Source: Rhabdophis nuchalis (Eukaryota; Chordata; Lepidosauria; Squamata; Natricidae). Taken from it: a DNA stretch of 64,000 nt. Position 1 is the stretch's first letter, and each line of letters begins with the position of its first letter. Location of the stretch: NCBI GenBank assembly GCA_039707465.1, contig CM077643.1:46256605-46320604 (forward strand), in the 5' to 3' direction. The notes beneath the pieces were generated by a model. It worked only from the letters and a program-made list of their open reading frames with translations, searched no databases and was not told the origin of the DNA. Below, in pieces: positions 26,875-37,358 of the stretch. The position numbers were made by a program, and so were the translations under genes.

Positions 26875-26875
26875 C
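26408..26875 (+). mobile_element. L2-like LINE 3' end with (ATT)n tail
   Basis: Encodes [20 protein letters not shown] on the plus strand, has the 3' hairpin block, and runs into about 28 ATT units (26788-26873), a microsatellite grown from the LINE tail. Confidence 0.92.
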
Positions 26876-26982
26876 CATGGTTCATTAAGTCATGCCTTAT
26901 GCAATGTAGGAGCTTAATTTCGTATAAGAGAGATGTATTAACAGAATAACAAAATAACAGAGTTGGAAGAGACCTTCAAGTC

Positions 26983-27107
26983 CAGAGGTTCCCAAACATG
27001 GCAACTTTAAGACTTGTGGACTCCAATTCCCAGAATTCTCCAGCCAGCTCCCAATTCTGGGAGTTGAAGTCCACAAGTCTTAAAGTTGCCAAATTTGGGA
27101 ACCTCTG
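26983..27107. mobile_element. Palindromic hAT MITE inside CR1
   Basis: Inverted ends CAGAGGTTCCCAAAC and TTTGGGAACCTCTG. Flanking 8-mers are TTCAAGTC and TTCTAGTC (one mismatch). The interrupted host is the CR1 3' end. Confidence 0.85.
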
Positions 27108-27557
27108 TTCTAGTCTAACCCCCTGCTCAGGCAGGAAACCCTACATTGTGGCATCATGTGATGTATTGGGACATATTCTCCCTAAACCAGGCATGGGCAG
27201 TATGTGACGCATCTGGCCCACTGGCTGGGAGTTTGATAGCCCTGCCCTACCCCGTTTCAGACAAATGGTTGTGCAATCTCTTTAAAACTTCCAGTTTTTC
27301 ACAACTTCTGGAGGCAAGTTGTTCCAATAATTAATTGTTCCAACTGGCAGGAAATTTCTCCTTAGTTCTAAGTTGCTTCTCTCCTTGATTAGTTTCCATC
27401 CTTTGCTTCTTGTCCTGCCTGCAGGTGCCTTGGAGAAAAGTTTGACTCCCTCTTCTTTGTGGCACCCTCTGAGATATTGGAACACTGCTATCATGTCACT
27501 TCTGGTCCTTCTTTTTATTAAATTAGACATACCCAGTTCCTGCAACCGTTCTGAGTT

Positions 27558-27929
27558 TTCGTTTGAAAAAAGTTTTATTGGGTTTTATAATTTTTTACAA
27601 ATAAGGTAAAGGGGTAGGGTGCATACAAGATATTGTGAGAACTTTCACGTCGAAATCGGTGACCCCCTCCGAGGCTTCATACAAAATATAGATAATACAT
27701 TACATTTTCATTTGTACTACAAAGTGGAAAGAGATGCAAATATATCATTTTAAAAAACTGTGCTAGCAAACATATATGAACATCCAAACAAATATTGTGT
27801 TATACCAAAATAAAGTCACTTTTGAGATCTAAGTCTTTTGGCAATTGTATCTTCTTCTCCCTGGCCCCCAGTGGGCGGGGTCGCGGCACCCTCTGCTTCC
27901 CCATTATCAAAGTTTTCCAAAGGTGGCAA
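27558..27929 (-). mobile_element. LINE-like retroelement 3' end (L1-like), inserted in CR1
   Basis: Minus-strand element ending CAATAAAACTTTTTTCAAA, with a polyadenylation-like signal. It shares its body with 56031-56331 (both contain ATCTAAG...TTGGCAATTG near the far end). Here it is flanked by 173-bp direct repeats of CR1. Family name uncertain. Confidence 0.55.
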
Positions 27930-28169
27930 TTGATTAGTTTCCATCCTTTGCTTCTTGTCCTGCCTGCAGGTGCCTTGGAGAATAGCTTGACTCCCTCTTC
28001 TTTGTGGCAGCCCCTGAGATATTGGAATACTGCTATCATGTCACTTCTGGTCCTTCTTTTTATTAAATTAGACATACCCAGTTCCTGCAACCGTTCTGAG
28101 TTCCAAGTGTGTAGACTTCAGTCCCCAGAATTCCACAACCAGCACGGCTGTTGAAGAGAATTCTGTGAG

Positions 28170-28312
28170 CTGAATGGAAAGCTGCTGTGGCCTAGAGGTG
28201 GAGCTCTTGCCTCCCAAGCAGGAGGTTGTGAGTTCGATCCTAGGTAGAGGCACATGTAGGGTCTCCTGCTTGGGCTGCAAGGTCCCTTCCAACTCTGCTA
28301 ATCTTCCAGATT
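28170..28312 (+). mobile_element. tRNA-derived SINE with CR1-like 3' tail
   Basis: A box TGGCCTAGAGG (28188-28198) and B box GTTCGATCC (28232-28240) form the pol III head. The 3' part, AAGGTCCCTTCCAACTCTG, equals the CR1 3' terminus, suggesting mobilisation by CR1 machinery. Confidence 0.7.
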
Positions 28313-28471
28313 AGAAATTGCCACGGTTGTGGAAAAGTATTAAAATACAAGTATACAAGTTAAAAAATGGTACAAGTGGGTTTATTATTGGAAAGTAAAA
28401 TGTTACAGAGAAAATTATTTGTATGTAAATATAAAGTTGGGATTGCTGCAATGTCATCCTGAGAATCCATC

Positions 28472-29765
28472 AGAGAATACAATACAATACAATAGCAGAG
28501 TTTATTTATTTATTTTTATTTTATTAAATTTATACCCCGCCCTTCTCCAAATGGACCCAGGTCGGCGCACAGGGATGTTAAAATACATACAAAATATATA
28601 AAATATATAAAATTTAAAAAACCTATTCTAATAAATAAACCCTGCGCTAAAAACCGAATTAAAAGTCCCAAGTTTAAAACTGTCTAATAGTCAGTAATGG
28701 AGGTTATGCTAGGCCGGCTAGATGGAATAGATGTGTCTTCAGACACTTGCGGAAGAGGCGGAGGTCGGAGATGGTGCGGAGTTCAGGAGGTAAGTTGTTC
28801 CAGAGGGCTGGGCCCGCCACAGAGAAGGCTCTCCCCCTGGGTGTTGCCAGTCGGCATTGTCCAGCCGACGGCACCCTAAGGAGGCCCTCTCTGTGGGAGC
28901 GTATCGGTCTGAGGGATGTATGGGGCAGGAGGCGGTCTCGCATATAACTAGGCCCCGAGCCATGGAGCGCTTTAAAGATGGTCGTCAAGACCTTGAAGCG
29001 CACCCGAAAGACCACAGGAAGCCAGTGCAGCTCGCGCAGGATAGGTGTTATGTGGGAGTGTCTAGGCGCTCCCGTAATCACCTGCGCGGCTGTGTTCTGG
29101 ACTAGCTGCAGCTTTCGGGTGCACCTCAAGGGGAGCCCCATGTAGAGAGCATTACAGTAGTCGAGTCGAGAGGTGACGAGTGCTTGAGTGACTGTGCGTA
29201 AGGCACCCCGGTCCAGTAAGGGGCGCAATTGGCGCATCAGGCGTACCTGATGAAACGCCCCCCTGGCCACGGCTGCCACATGATCTTCCATAGACAGCCG
29301 GGAATCCAGGAGGACACCCAAATTGCGCGCCCTCTCCACGGGGGCCGGTGTTTCGCCCCCAATGGCCAGAGTTGGAATAATCTGGCTGAACCGGGGCGCC
29401 GGAAGCCACAGCCACTCAGTCTTGGACGGGTTGAGCTTGAGTTGGAAGGGACCTTGTAGGTCTTCTAGTCCAACCCCCTGCGTGGGCAGGAACCTTATAC
29501 CATTTCAGACAAATGGCTATCTAACATCTTCTTAAAGACTTCCAGGCTTGGGGCATTCACAACTTCTGGAGGCAAGCTGTTCCAGAGGTTAATTGTTCTG
29601 TCAGGAAATTTCTCCTTAGTTCTAAGTTGCTTCTCTCCTTGATTAGTTTCCACCCATTGCTTCTTGTCCTGCCCCCAGGTGCCCTGGAGAATAGTTTGAC
29701 TCCCTCTTCTTTGTGGCAACCTCTGAGATATCGGAAGACTGCTATCATGTCTCCCCTGGTCCTTC
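28472..29765 (-). mobile_element. CR1 LINE interrupted by an L2-like LINE
   Basis: The CR1 3' tail (AATAC pentamers then AATAGCAGAG) ends at about 28500 and resumes at about 29432 with GAGTTGGAAGGGACCTTG, running to about 29765. The gap is the L2-like LINE at 28500-29436. The outer CR1 encodes [20 protein letters not shown] on the minus strand. Confidence 0.85.
28500..29436 (-). mobile_element. L2-like LINE, second subfamily, inside CR1
   Basis: A 5'-truncated minus-strand copy with a 211-codon open frame (28704-29339): [40 protein letters not shown], and an end KTHLFHLAGLA. The 3' UTR (CGCCCTTCTCCAAATGGACC) differs from the 1511-4090 family, so it is a separate subfamily. Confidence 0.88.
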
Positions 29766-30150
29766 TAGGATGTAATTAAGCAAGGGCAACAACGGCAAGG
29801 AGGGAGGATGAGGAGGGAAAGGAAGAAAGGGCAAAGCAGAGGAAGCAAGAGTAGGAGAGAGGGAAAGAAGGAGGAGAAGAGAGGAGGAGGGGAGAAAGAG
29901 AGGGAAGAAAAAAATAGGAAGGAGAGGAGGAAAGGAGAAGGCAGAGAAGATGGAAGAAACAGGGTTGTTGCAAAACAAGATGGAGGTACAGGGTGGCAAG
30001 TAAGTGACCCCAGCTGTGTTTTCTATATTTGTAAGAAGATAGTGATAAATGTTAATAGTTAATAGATAAATGTTAATAGTGCTTATAAGATTGTATATTT
30101 GTGAATGTATTTGAAAGGAAAAAAATAAACTTTATTAAAAAGAAGAAGTT
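29766..30150. repeat. Purine-rich GGA/GAA tract followed by an AT-rich retroelement-like tail
   Basis: 29800-29965 is almost pure purine on the plus strand, then TTAATAGTTAATAGATAAATG and a terminal AATAAACTTTATTAAAAA. The end looks like a LINE 3' tail but no coding part was identified. Confidence 0.5.
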
Positions 30151-31130
30151 GCCAAGATTGAAAGACATGTGGTAAAACTCTTCCAATCTTGGTGTAGGAA
30201 TCAATGAATCAAACTATTCTATAGCTAAAGAAAATGTTATTGTCTGAGTTTCCACTTCCCACATGCTTCATGAAAAACTGGCACTGATAGAATGTAACAG
30301 AGAGAGAGGGAGGAAGAAAGAGGGAGAGATCCAAAAAACTGTTGAGTTTTGAAAGTGCTTTGTGGCTGACATCTCCTCAGTAACTATTCTCCACCCTGGC
30401 TTTCATGACAATAAGGCTGTGATTGCCTAATCTGATTACTTTGTGTTTAAAAATATCATCGTATTGTGCAATCTCAAACTCTGGTCTACTTTTATAAGCT
30501 GTGATTTAAAAAAAAATGGGTAGTGTCTTGTGTAAACACAGCTCATCTATGAATGACAAGGACTTAATCAACTGGACCGCTTTGGTCCTATTTGAATAGG
30601 AATATCTGGGTGAAACCACACTTGTTAGATTCTTGCTTCCCTAACTACTGTTTAAGAAAGGGTTTTTTCCCGTTTTTGACAAAACCCGCCTAATATTTGC
30701 TCATCTGATTCTTAAAGTAAAGAGGGAAGCATTTCCAGAAAGTCCATTTGCAGGCTATTCCCTGCGAATGTCTTGGGGAGACAGGCTGTCCTCAGTGTCA
30801 TCATGGAAGATGCTCCCTCTGTTTGCAGGACTGCAAATGGTCAGTAATGCTCCATGAGGTCCTTAGGACCGATCAGAAAGGAAGTCTGAGCCTTTACCTT
30901 CCCCTCTAACTCGATTTCCACATTTCATAACTTTAGGGATAGAGGACGAAGCTGCATTGATTAGGAATGTAATCAGTATCTCAATTTTCTCTTTCCCGGG
31001 AGATCCAGGCGATACGGTTGTGTGGTTCTTCCGCACAAACACAAATCCCAAGCCCAATTTATCTTCGCAACTCTGCCAAGTGGTCCTGATAGAATATTTG
31101 TAGCTTAGAGTTGAGCTGTTCCCTTGACGG
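30150..31130. other. Intergenic upstream of LGALS3, nothing recognised
   Basis: No coding exons or clear repeats except a GAGAGAGGGAGG run at about 30300. Confidence 0.5.
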
Positions 31131-31131
31131 C

Positions 31132-31250
31132 TTCCTCCCAGACCTTTCTTTCGTTACCCCATACCCTGATGATGTTGCCTACACTGGTAATGAAACGTCT
31201 GCAAGAAACCCACCAAGCTCAGAGAGCATCAAGGACCTCCGCGAAGTGGG
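31132..31250 (+). ncRNA. Hammerhead-ribozyme-like motif in a retroelement scrap
   Basis: CTGATGA at 31166-31172, then GTTGCC/GGTAAT that can pair as stem II (two G-U pairs), then GAAAC at 31192-31196 followed by GTCTG. Upstream CAGAC (near 31140) can pair with GTCTG as stem III, and the next bases CTT sit where the cleavage triplet would be. The expected G next to the cleavage site is C here, so cleavage is doubtful. A decayed relative is at about 34215-34330. Confidence 0.4.
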
Positions 31251-31289
31251 TGTGATGTGAAAGTATGTTACTCCCAAGACCTTGTATGC

Positions 31290-31565
31290 TTTGAACCAGG
31301 CGAAGGCACAACCGCTCGGGGAGTGTCGCTGGCAAGCGGAGCGTGGGGGGAGCCGGCCGTAGCAAGTCAGGCTGCCGCTGGAGCGGAAAGGACGGGGCGG
31401 TCCGGGGACGGGCCCACACGTATTTGAGCTGCTCCGACGTCCCGCCCAGCCTGAGTCCTTCTCTGCCGCTCCGACGAGTCAGCCCAGGGGTCTCCAGCGG
31501 GATCAGGCCGGGTAAGTCGCGGCGGGAAGCCCAGGACGGAGCAACTTTGGCCGGGCGGGGTGGGT
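31290..31565 (+). promoter_or_regulatory. LGALS3: CpG-rich probable LGALS3 promoter
   Basis: The only strongly CpG-rich block between the MAPK1IP1L and LGALS3 coding exons. It contains GC boxes (GGGGCGG near 31393, GGGCGGGG near 31552) and ends with a perfect donor. The stretch CGTATTTGAGC (about 31419) resembles the start of the human LGALS3 mRNA as I remember it. Assignment rests on position and this similarity. Confidence 0.65.
31420..31511 (+). other. LGALS3: Probable non-coding exon 1 of LGALS3
   Basis: The donor GTAAGT at 31512 follows GGCCGG in the CpG block. The start near 31420 is inferred. It would splice to 44634, making intron 1 about 13 kb. Confidence 0.5.
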
Positions 31566-31956
31566 AGGCGGGAGAACCCCCTTCCTTCGCGATTGCGCAA
31601 TTGGAAGGCAGGCAGGCGGGCAGGCGTTGCGCTTCGCCCTCCAACTTTTTCTTCGGGCGAAAAATAAAAGCGGAGCCCGCACTTGTGGAGAAAACCGCTA
31701 GGAGGGGGAAACCTGCCTATATTATCCGGATGGGAGGCGGTCGTCCCGCCTTTCGGGAAGCCGAGTGGAAAAGTTGGCCGGACTTCTCCTCTTTCCCGTC
31801 CCGCCCAAAGCAGCAATTTGGGTGAGGGGGTAGATTTCCCAGCTGGAGGCTCCATAGAGCCGCCAGCCAGGGCGGGTCGGAAAGGAGAAGCCCCCTCGAA
31901 GGCTCGAGCGCGTGACTTGGGAGCTTCTCCCTTGAGATAATACATACGCATGGATG

Positions 31957-32320
31957 CAGGTAGTCCTCGATCGACAACACTTCGTTTAGTGACCGTAGTT
32001 ACAACGGTCCTGGAGAAAAGCGACTTATGGCCGTTTTTCACCCTTACCACAGCTTGCAGCGTCCCCATGGTCCCCATGATCCAAATTCAGACCCTTGGCA
32101 ACTGAATCAGGGTCATGCGATCCTCTTTTGTGACTTTCTGACAAGTAAATGACAGTGAGGAAGCCAGATTCGTTTAACAACCATGATACTGACTTAACAG
32201 CTGACGAGATTCTCTTCACAAGGGTGGCAAGGTCGTAGAATGAGGCAAAACTCACTTAACAAATGTCTCACTTAGCAACAGAAATGTTTAGCTCAATTGT
32301 GGCTGTAAGTCAATGTACAT
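31957..32320. mobile_element. Mariner-like MITE in LGALS3 intron 1
   Basis: CAGGTAGTCCTCGATCGAC at the left and CTGTAAGTCAATGTAC at the right, with the family interior (GTTACAACGG, TCACTTAACAAATGTCTCAC). Opposite orientation to the copy at 10119. Confidence 0.65.
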
Positions 32321-32536
32321 GTTCATGATCAACAGTAATAATGGTAATAATTCAGAATTCTTTGCACCACCAACAGTACATAGCTGACGGCTAAAGTTGT
32401 GGCAAAATTTACTGAAGGGAGGCGAACTGTAGCTAAACTCAGCACAGCCTACCATTAAAAAGACCCCATCCCTCACACCAGCCAAATGCAGATGTCTTCA
32501 TAGGACCTTCACACATGATCTCAATAGGCAGCCTTC

Positions 32537-32800
32537 ATATGGGAGAAGTGGTGTAGGGTTTCCTGCCTGAGCAGGGGGTTGGACTAGAAGACCTCTAAGG
32601 TCCCTTCCAACACTGTTTCTATTCTATTTTAAGTCAGACCTTTAAATATCCTAGTCCTCACCTATTCAAGGTGTTCCTTCTTTTCGGTTTTGCTAGTGAG
32701 GGTGATTTAACAGTCATACAATCCTACAATTGGAAAGGACCTCAGAGGTCATCCAGTCCAACTCCCTTCACACTGCAGGGTTTACTTTCCTATCCCTGAT
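32537..32800 (+). mobile_element. Two CR1 3'-end scraps
   Basis: 32537-32640 carries the plus-strand CR1 end GGTTGGACTAGAAGACCTC and AAGGTCCCTTCCAAC. 32705-32800 has another CR1 subfamily end on the minus strand (ATTGGAAAGGACCTCAGAGG). Each is short and non-coding. Confidence 0.65.
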
Positions 32801-33614
32801 AGATAGCTATCCAGGATGTTTGAAAAACTCAGGTGAAAGGAGGTAAATCTGATATATCATAACCTATGCTACTCAAATAAGTAGAATTTGTGTCAATTTT
32901 TGTTCTTCCTAATTCCTAATTTTTAATCTGTACCAAAACCTGGAATGCTCTATCTGACTCTGTTGTTACATCCTCTAACTCCCACAGCTTCAATCTTAAA
33001 CTGTCTACCGTGGACCTCACCCCATTCCTAAGAGGTCTGTAAGGGGGAGGTGTGCATAAGCGCACCAGCATGCCTACCGTCCCTGTCCTGCTGTCCCCAT
33101 TTATTTGTACTCATTTCCTTTGTTCATGTCCATGTTTATACTTATACCTATTATCTTGTACATGTTTGACAAACTAAATAAATAAATAAAATCTTGACAT
33201 CGTGTTCCATTTCAGTGTTACAATATTTATGAAAGTAGCATCCAGTAACAGCAAAATTCCTGCACTTATCAACTTCCTGAAAGCAGCCACCTGTGTATAA
33301 GGTCAGGCCAGGAAAGGCTTAGATGCAGAATTTGAAAGTTGTCCTCATCAGACAAAAACAACGGGGAATAGTTTCAATCTCTACCTACTGGGCAGAAATC
33401 AAATGACAAAGGATGCCTTTGCCCTAAGTTGTTTCAAAAGTTGGGGGTGACTGAAAATCAAAACAGTACTTCAGGTTCCCTATCCCCGAGTTTCAGTACA
33501 GGAAAGAAAACTGAAGTTGTGAGGGGAACCTGACCGCCGACTCTATTTTTGAGGAAGGCAGGTCAAGATTCTAGCAGATGGATCTGTTTCCCTGAGCTTG
33601 GTACTTTTCTTGCA

Positions 33615-34205
33615 GATGTTTAGAATAGAATAGAATAGAATAGAATAGAATAACAGAGTTGGAAGGGACCTTGGAGGTCTTCTAGTCCAACCCCCTGCCT
33701 AGGCAGGAGACCTTATACCATTGCAGACAAATGGATATCCAACATGATCTTAAAAACCTCCAGGGTTGGAGCATTCACAACTTCTGGAGGCAAGTTGTTC
33801 CACCGATAAATTGTTCTAACTGTCAGGAAATTTCTCCACAGTTCTGAGTTGCTTCTCTCCTTGATTAGTTTCCACCTGTTGCTTCTTGTCCTGCCCTCGG
33901 GTGCTTTGGAGAATAGCTTGACTCTCTTCTTTGTGGCAGCCCCTGAGATATTGGAACACTGCTATCATGTCTCTCCTAGTCCTTCTTTTCATTAGACTAG
34001 GCATATCCAATTCCTGCAATCGTTCTTCATATGTTTTAGCCTCCAGTCCCCTAATCATCTTGGTTGCTCTTCTCTGCACTCTTTCTAGAGTCTCCATGTC
34101 TTTTTTACATCTTGGTGACCAAAACTGAATGCAGAATTCCAAGTGTGGCCTTACCAAGGTGTTATAAAGTGGTATTAACCTAATATCCAGTTTCTTTACC
34201 TAAAC
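33615..34205 (-). mobile_element. CR1 LINE with AATAG pentamer tail
   Basis: (AATAG)n at 33620-33655 leads into AACAGAGTTGGAAGGGACC and the CR1 3' end. The minus frame 33816-34157 encodes [20 protein letters not shown] and [20 protein letters not shown]1 copies seeding AATAG microsatellites are a hallmark of advanced snakes in the literature I recall. Confidence 0.9.
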
Positions 34206-34583
34206 TAGATAACTTCACCAGTATTAATAATGTTACCTAGTTTGAGTAATGAAATGCCTGCAAGTAAACAACCAAGCTCAGGAAGCATCCAGGACCCCTC
34301 ATTTCAACCCTGAACTACAGATATTCTCCTTTATTGCTTCTGTTTCCATGGCCAGGCTGTACCTCATTGGAAAAGAAAGGACTTTTGCTCATGGTCAGGT
34401 ATTATGTCCCATGGCAAATACTGCCGTGTGCTACTTGATCACCATTCTCCTATGACACACTTACCCAGGTCAGTAGGATGAGGGTGAGGGTGATACAGCA
34501 ACAACACGAAAAAGTCAGCCAACTGAATCAGCTAACTCTGAGAATTAGATTTAGCCTAGAATAAATTCAGCCATGCATAGGAC

Positions 34584-34993
34584 TACCGTATTTTTCGGAG
34601 TCTAAGACACACCTCCCCCTCTAAAAGAGCATGGATATGTTGGTGTGTCTTATATACCGAATACAGCCATTTTTGGCCTCCTGAAGCCCTGCCTTCGCAC
34701 CCTGTTTTTGTGAAAAGCGGGCGTTTTTTCACAAAAACGGAGGTGTTTTTGCCTTCCCCCCAGCAGCAATCTGCAGGCTTCAGCAGGGCTGGGGAAAGGC
34801 AAAAACACCTCTGTTTTTGTAATTAAACAGTCCATTTTCCACCCGTTGTTCACAAAAACGGGGGGCATTTGTGCCTTCCACCAGCTCTGCTGAAACCTGC
34901 AGAGTGCTCCTGGGGGCTGGGAAAGACAAAAACTTTTTTTCTTACTTACCTCTTTGAAATCTTGGTGCGTCTTATAGTCCCCAAAATACAGTA
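34584..34993. mobile_element. MITE with TACCGTATTTTTCGGAG ends
   Basis: Left end TACCGTATTTTTCGGAGTCT; right end GTGCGTCTTATAGTCCCC followed by AAAATACAGTA; these are near reverse complements. It contains an internal duplicated GTGAAAAGCGGGCG / CACAAAAACGG section. A second copy is at 53690-53975. Superfamily not assigned. Confidence 0.65.
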
Positions 34994-35345
34994 ACTAATG
35001 TTACAGTCAGTTGTGTTGTATAAGCAGCTGAGGAGGTAGGGGAAAGCAAGATTTTCCATCATAAAACTCAATGCAGGGGAGAACATGCCTGCGGACATTG
35101 TATACAGTGTCCACATTGTGGCTGCTGCTGCTGCTGCCTGGTTGTCCAATGAAGAAGGAGCTAGCGATGCAAGGAAGTGGTGCCAGATAGCGGAGCAGAT
35201 GGATGAGAACATGGTAATTCTAAAACGCTAGTTAGTGTGGTTCTGTGCGGCTAGAACCACCAGGAAGGGGATTTGACTGAGATAATGGCTGACTGGTTTA
35301 AGGATGACGTCGGATCGGATGACTGTTTCGTCTCTTGGTTTAACC

Positions 35346-35443
35346 CAGGGGTGTCCAAACTTGGGAACTTTAAGACTTTAAGAAGGGGAATTCTGGGAAT
35401 TGAAGTTCACAAGTCTTAAAGTTCCCAAGTTTGGACACCCCTG
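35346..35443. mobile_element. Palindromic hAT MITE
   Basis: CAGGGGTGTCCAAACTTGG with a matching inverted right end. Target duplication GTTTAACC on both sides (8 bp). Confidence 0.9.
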
Positions 35444-35470
35444 GTTTAACCAGATTAAATGTGTTTGCCA

Positions 35471-35829
35471 CTGAATAGGTAACATGGTAGATTTCAAAAA
35501 TCCCCATCTGCCAAAGATTGGCATTGATATAACCACCTGCTGAATTACAGGTGCTTTAAGGCAGGGGTCTCCAACCTTGGCAACTTTAAGCCTGGGGGAC
35601 TTCAACTCCCAGCATTCCCCAGCCAGCAAAGCAGACTTAAAGTTGCCAAGGTTGAAGACCCCTGCCTTAAAGCAGCTGTAATTCAGCAAATGGTTATATC
35701 AATGCCAATCTTTGGCAGATGGGGATTTTTGAAATCTACCATGTTACCTATTCAGATAGCAAAGCTAGCTGGGGAATTCTGGGAGTTGAAGTCCCCCAGG
35801 CTTAAAGTTGCCAAGATTGGAGACCCCTG
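35471..35829. repeat. Inverted duplication built on a palindromic MITE
   Basis: A 91-bp non-repetitive arm (35471-35561) reappears inverted at 35665-35755 with 3 mismatches. A complete palindromic MITE (35562-35664) lies between the arms and a further MITE right half (to 35829) follows the second arm. Confidence 0.92.
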
Positions 35830-36623
35830 TCTTAAGGCGCCATTTTTCAGTTAATGGCATGAGTTGCACGAAGAGGACCCAGAAGTAGTTTAGGTGGGAT
35901 ATGGGTTGAGCCTTAATGAAGTATTTAAAAGTTACTATAAATGAATATTTGGATAATAAAATAACAGTAATCACATCGCATCCTTTTTCTTGAAAGGAGT
36001 GGGCTTATTTGTACTATTTTGAGGCAAAACCCCCATTGTTTTCTCAGCCTTCGATTTCTTGAGGCCATCGATTGCTCTATCAAAGGCGGAGAAAACAATG
36101 CGGGGGTCAAAACAATCAAAACTCCACCCCTTTTTAATGTACATCACAATGAGCATAAAAAGGGCTTCATTTAATGCAGTAAGAGCTGCCACCTTGGTCT
36201 TCCCTGCTGATGACCCTCAAGGCTGCTTCGTGCAATCTTGTTCTTAAAGAGCAATTTGTGTGGCACTTTGAGCCACATGTAGAGGGCCACGAGGATGTCT
36301 CCTTTATGTTCTTAAAAGATATAGAAAAACAGAGGAAGATCATCCTTTCAGCATGCACTAAGCCCGTGATGGCAAACCTATGGCACGTATGTCACGGGCG
36401 ACACATGGAGCCATTTCTGAGGGCACGTGAGGCATTGCCCTGTCAGTTCCAGTGCACATGTGCATGCTGGCCAGCTGATTTTCAGCCTTGATTTTCGCCC
36501 AGTTTTTGCCCTCTAGAGACTTCCCTGAAGCCACCGGAGGGCGAAAAACAACCACACACACAAACTGGAAGTTGGGGAATGGACTTCCGGTTTGCAAATT
36601 GGGCTGTTTTTCACCTTCTGGAG

Positions 36624-36757
36624 TAGTGTTTCTCAACCTTGGCAATTTTAAGTCATGTGGACTTCAACTCCCAGAATCCCCCAGCCAGCACAGCTGGCTG
36701 GGGGATTCTGGGAGTTGAAGTCCACATGACTTAAAATTGTCAAGGTTGAGAAACACT
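36624..36757. mobile_element. Palindromic hAT MITE, long arms
   Basis: Near-perfect foldback: TAGTGTTTCTCAACCTTGG on the left, CCAAGGTTGAGAAACACT on the right (one base differs before the last part), loop around 36690. Flanks share TCTGGAG. Confidence 0.85.
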
Positions 36758-37128
36758 TCTCTGGAGGCTTCAGGGAAGCCCCTTGAAACCTCTAGATGGA
36801 GAAAAATGGCTCAACGGGCAACCCGGAAGTCCAATCCTGAACTTCAGTTTGCGTGTTGGGCCATTTTTCACCCTTCCCAGGCTCTAGAAAGCTTCTGCAG
36901 CCTGGGGAGGGTGAAAAATGGATCTACCGGGCTCACTGGAAGTTGGAAAACGGGCCGTTTCCGGCCTCCGGTGGGCCTCCGGGGGGGGGGGGAGCCGTTT
37001 TCGCCCTCTCCAAGCGCCAAGAAAGCGAAGTGCACATGCGCAGGGCAGTGAGGGCCCCCCACACGCACTTGTGTAGGGGGCATGGTGCGTGGGAGTATTA
37101 AATTATGTGGGTGGACACATGAGTGCAC

Positions 37129-37270
37129 CAGTGGTGGGTTTCTGCAGGCTCGCACCTACTCGCGAGAGCCGGTTGATTAAATTTAGAGAACCGGTGAGAG
37201 GGGGTTCCACCGGCGTACCTGGAAGTAAATCTGGCCTGCCGCTGCCAGTGACCCAACGGGAAGGAAAGGA

Positions 37271-37358
<88 letters not shown>

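Larger units (their letters stand above)
26950..28102 (-). mobile_element. CR1 LINE fragment, interrupted and partly duplicated
   Basis: CR1 3' end at 26961 (GTTGGAAGAGACC), cut by a palindromic MITE, continuing to 27557 with minus-strand code ([20 protein letters not shown]). After a retroelement insert the last 173 bp of CR1 appear again at 27930-28102. Confidence 0.85.

Noticed and set aside
31367..32077. 236-codon minus-strand frame
   Set aside because: Lies over the CpG-rich LGALS3 promoter, where stop codons are rare; no recognisable protein family.
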